Positions 31,847 to 34,470 of a stretch of 34,470 nt of DNA are shown here, in pieces (positions within the stretch are counted from its first letter, which is position 1; each line of letters opens with the position of its first letter). The notes beneath the pieces are model-generated. The model was not told where the DNA came from and made no database searches. It saw nothing but the letters and a program-made list of their open reading frames with translations. Made by a program: the position numbers and the translations under genes. The stretch covers positions 1 through 34,470 of the forward strand of contig CASFCZ010000086.1 of NCBI GenBank assembly GCA_949293325.1, in the 5' to 3' direction. This DNA comes from an uncultured Eubacteriales bacterium (GTDB lineage: Bacteria; Bacillota; Clostridia; Lachnospirales; CAG-274).

Positions 31847-32908
31847 TTATACCTTTAACAAATACTTCTTTGCAAATGTATTACTTATAACCCACGCGAT
31901 CATAGCCGATATAAACAGATCCAGTATACAATATATACAAGCTCGGGTTAATGATGTAACTTCAATATATTTTGATATACTTTCTCCAACCAAAGGATGA
32001 ATGGCATAGATACCCATTGTTAGCAAAGAAAGCTTTTGTATCATCACTTTAACTCTATCCCTAAGATTAAGTCGGAGTACCAGTGAAAATAACATAATTA
32101 CCCATATCATATATAGAGCATTGTCATAAAAGCATTCATTATAAGCCCTTACACCACCACAAGGGATCAAATAAGTGCCTGCATAGTCCTGATAGACAAC
32201 ATTAATCACAGTAACAGCAACAGTAATAACAGTATGCAGCTTTACACTTAAATTTGACGCAATAATACTATTTATCCCTTCCATTTCACTGCCAAGAAGA
32301 AAATAAAATATCCATGTCCAAATATGAAAGGTCTGTGTAATATTTATCTGAATTGAACTGCCAGAAATAATTGAAACAGATTCAAGTATAATAGCTATAG
32401 TTCCAAAAACAAGCAATAAGTATCTCTTGCCCTTCCTACTTAAGCGAGAAAAAAATGGCATAAGAGCATAAATAAACATCAATGCACCTAAATACCAAAA
32501 CTGCCACAAATTTCCTTTTTGTATAAGTGATTTTATACATTGGGTGGGCAATGTAAGCAAATTAATGCCAGATCGCCCATATAAATTAAAATTTACTGCC
32601 CCCTTTATTACAACAACAATTACATTCCATAACAGAACTAATCTTAGCACACCAATAATTTTTCTTAATGAGTATTTTAAACTTAAAGCTCCTCTGTTTA
32701 ATAAGAAAAATCCGCTTATCATAAAAAAGAAAGGAACTGCAAATCCGCAAATATAATATGCTGAGGCTACTGATAGTGACAGGTTATGAGGAAAGCCATG
32801 AATACCAACAACAGCCACACAAGCAGCAATACGCATCAGGTCAATGTTACAGTTCCTTTCTGACTGATGTATGTTAGAAGACTTTTTATTATTAATCACA
32901 TCAGTCAT
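31847..32908 (-). CDS. Acyltransferase-3 family membrane protein
   Basis: This 353-residue integral membrane protein has about ten hydrophobic segments. It belongs to the family that O-acylates exported sugars, peptidoglycan or lipids (OatA/WecH-like). The family's N-terminal features are visible: RNCNIDLMRIAACVAVVGIH with the conserved His, then PFFFMISGFFLL. The start at 32908 overlaps the PepSY gene's 3' end by eight bases and has AGGAG seven bases upstream; a start 12 codons earlier lacks a site. Its sequence appears richer in A/T than its neighbours, which may indicate separate acquisition. The acceptor is unknown. Confidence 0.85.
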   Translation of the reverse strand: MTDVINNKKSSNIHQSERNCNIDLMRIAACVAVVGIHGFPHNLSLSVASAYYICGFAVPFFFMISGFFLLNRGALSLKYSLRKIIGVLRLVLLWNVIVVVIKGAVNFNLYGRSGINLLTLPTQCIKSLIQKGNLWQFWYLGALMFIYALMPFFSRLSRKGKRYLLLVFGTIAIILESVSIISGSSIQINITQTFHIWTWIFYFLLGSEMEGINSIIASNLSVKLHTVITVAVTVINVVYQDYAGTYLIPCGGVRAYNECFYDNALYMIWVIMLFSLVLRLNLRDRVKVMIQKLSLLTMGIYAIHPLVGESISKYIEVTSLTRACIYCILDLFISAMIAWVISNTFAKKYLLKV

Positions 32909-33530
32909 ACACCGACTCCTGGCTATACTCAAGTATACTGCCATCCCGGGCGTTTACTTCAAAGCTGTACTCAACATCACCGGAAACAAACTCAATATCG
33001 TATACCTGTCTGCCATCGTCATAGTCAAGGGATGTCTTTACAAAGGTAACCTGATCCTCCGTAAGACCTGCCTCCGTAAGGGCGGCAGCCCTGGCTGCAT
33101 CTGCGTCAAGGGCAGTTTCTCCCGTAGCCGTATTTCCGTTTTCATTGGCTTTACGTTCACTTGAAATAACACTGCCGTCTGAGGCATTTATTTCATATTC
33201 GTACTTTACATTATCGGCATAAAACTCAATATCATAAATGACTCTGCCATCATCACGATCACGTTTAGCCTTTACAATTGTTGCACTGTCCTCTGTAACC
33301 CCGGCATCGGCAAACGCTGCCGCCTTAGCATCCTCAAGGCTTACCTCCCCTGTTGTCTGCGTAGTCTGCTGGGCAGGTGCAGTTGTTTGTGGGGCAGTAT
33401 CTGTCACAGGCTCTGCCGTTTCATTAACTGTCTTTGCTTGATTTCCCCCGGTCTGTGCAGGTGCATTTCCTCCTGAAGAACAGCCGGAAAGCATAATAAT
33501 ACCTAATGATAATACAATAAGTTTTTTCAC
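32901..33530 (-). CDS. Lipoprotein with two PepSY domains
   Basis: This 209-residue surface lipoprotein has a signal sequence ending in the lipobox LSGC (Cys17). A Thr/Gln/Ala-rich linker (about 20-65) is followed by two PepSY-type repeats. Each has the pattern AAxxDAGxTEDxATxVKxxxD-DDGRxxYDIEF and ends with a beta strand pair (VKYEYEINASDGSV; VEYSFEVNARDGSI). PepSY domains often inhibit or chaperone secreted peptidases, but a target is not evident here. It follows degV by 21 bases and overlaps the acyltransferase gene, so the three look like one operon. Confidence 0.88.
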   Translation of the reverse strand: MKKLIVLSLGIIMLSGCSSGGNAPAQTGGNQAKTVNETAEPVTDTAPQTTAPAQQTTQTTGEVSLEDAKAAAFADAGVTEDSATIVKAKRDRDDGRVIYDIEFYADNVKYEYEINASDGSVISSERKANENGNTATGETALDADAARAAALTEAGLTEDQVTFVKTSLDYDDGRQVYDIEFVSGDVEYSFEVNARDGSILEYSQESVYD

Positions 33531-33551
33531 ACTATCATCCTTCCTACAGAT

Positions 33552-34409
33552 TTATTGTACACATCTCTTAATATAAGCAATACCTGCTGCGGTTATACCT
33601 ACATGTGAACCTATGGTAGCACCTATTGCGGTATATGGTATGTCTGGCTTAACCAAAAAGTCACAGAATCCGTCAATATCTCCCTGCTGGGGAAAATTAA
33701 GAGCTGTAAAGGAATACTCCTCCATGTGACCCTTAACTTCCTCCGTAAAGAGATTTTTTATCTCTGCGGCAGCCTTTTTTCTTCCCCTTACCTTATTAAC
33801 AGGAAAAAGTTCACCCTCCTTAAGGGCAATAACCGGTCTGATATTAAGGAGAATACCTGCCAGAGCAGATGCCTTTCCTATCCTGCCACCCTTTTGCAGG
33901 TATGTAAGGTCATCAATAACAAAGTTAACCCTTGCAGTATGTTTGATTACTTCCAGTCTTTCAACGGTTTCCTCGGCAGTGAGCTTCCTTCTGCGCATAC
34001 GCACCGCTTCATTTACAAGAAGACCCTGAGCAGCTGTAGCAAGAAGTGAATCCACCACAAGGACCCGATTTTCACCGTCGTTAAACTCAGAAGCTGCATT
34101 ACAGGCACTCTGATATGAACCGCTGAGCTTAGAAGACAGGCAGATACATACCACCCTGTCAGCCTCCTTAAGGCAGTTTTCAAATACCTCCATATAGTCG
34201 TTAATGGACGGACAGGAGGTTTTGGGAATTGCAGAACTGCCGTCTGTAAGCCTTTCATAAAAAGCCTGCTGGGTCAAATCAATATTTTCCTTCAAGTAGT
34301 TTTCCCCGTCAAAGCTTATATAAAAGGGAACCACCCTTATACCACGCTCCTGAACATAATCAGCATTCAGGTCCGCAGCAGAGTCGGTACATATAATAAA
34401 ATTCGCCAT
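33552..34409 (-). CDS. DegV family fatty-acid-binding protein
   Basis: This 285-residue cytoplasmic protein belongs to the DegV/FakB family. Members bind a fatty acid and, with a FakA kinase, allow uptake of exogenous fatty acids. Family motifs include FIICTDSAADL at the N-terminus, KTSCPSINDYMEVF, SSKLSGSYQSA, the lipid-pocket region VDSLLATAAQGLLV and LTYLQKGGRIGKASAL. Length is typical. Many DegV paralogs in Clostridia lack a known role. GGAGG precedes the ATG; the promoter probably lies near or beyond the window end, with a possible -10 TAAAAT around 34457-34462. Confidence 0.92.
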   Translation of the reverse strand: MANFIICTDSAADLNADYVQERGIRVVPFYISFDGENYLKENIDLTQQAFYERLTDGSSAIPKTSCPSINDYMEVFENCLKEADRVVCICLSSKLSGSYQSACNAASEFNDGENRVLVVDSLLATAAQGLLVNEAVRMRRRKLTAEETVERLEVIKHTARVNFVIDDLTYLQKGGRIGKASALAGILLNIRPVIALKEGELFPVNKVRGRKKAAAEIKNLFTEEVKGHMEEYSFTALNFPQQGDIDGFCDFLVKPDIPYTAIGATIGSHVGITAAGIAYIKRCVQ

Positions 34410-34470
34410 ATTGTCCTCCGTTATACAGCAGCAAAAGTACTGCTTTATTTAATATTTATTTTAACACAAA

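Overview
The window looks like chromosome from a low-to-moderate GC Firmicute of class Clostridia, probably a gut or rumen anaerobe of the Lachnospiraceae/Oscillospiraceae type. The reasons are the tilS-hpt-ftsH cluster, strong GGAGG ribosome binding sites, sigma-A-type promoters, a DegV protein, an SLH-domain protein, a flavin-reductase/rubredoxin fusion and a large secreted pectate lyase. No species is assigned. No tRNA, rRNA, CRISPR array, insertion sequence or phage gene was seen.

Bases 1-15,000 are read almost entirely leftward. From the right: a GGDEF diguanylate cyclase; tilS-hpt-ftsH with its own promoter and terminator; recQ; a two-gene metal-type module (DUF134 regulator plus NifX/NifB-like protein, both with Cys/His-rich tails); a lone 46-residue membrane peptide on the plus strand; a GT2 glycosyltransferase plus large multi-pass membrane protein pair; and a LytTR response regulator/GHKL kinase pair followed by an ASCH-domain gene. 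The LytTR and DUF134 promoters each carry a repeated 14-bp element that looks like an autoregulatory operator.

Bases 15,000-30,000 are read rightward. A modular PL9-type pectate lyase (signal peptide, ricin-type lectin module, two copies of a beta-sandwich module, beta-helix catalytic domain) diverges from the diguanylate cyclase gene. It is followed by nadB-nadC-nadA-proC and the flavin-reductase/rubredoxin gene, ending at a clear terminator. Next comes a purine cluster, purC - SLH-domain secreted protein - purF - purB - purA, in which the SLH gene is the odd member.

Positions 29,901-30,281, between the converging purA and antiporter genes, hold the most unusual non-coding DNA in the window. 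It is about 380 bp of dense hairpins bounded by an imperfect inverted repeat of roughly 30 bp, each end being a terminator-like hairpin whose T-run faces outward. It could be a structured RNA, a small non-autonomous element, or a shared overlapping 3' region for both transcripts.

The last segment is leftward again: degV - PepSY lipoprotein - acyltransferase, then a cation:proton antiporter preceded by a near-consensus promoter, a recognisable fluoride (crcB-type) riboswitch and two tandem terminator-like hairpins. This makes the antiporter a probable fluoride-resistance gene, which its protein sequence alone would not reveal.
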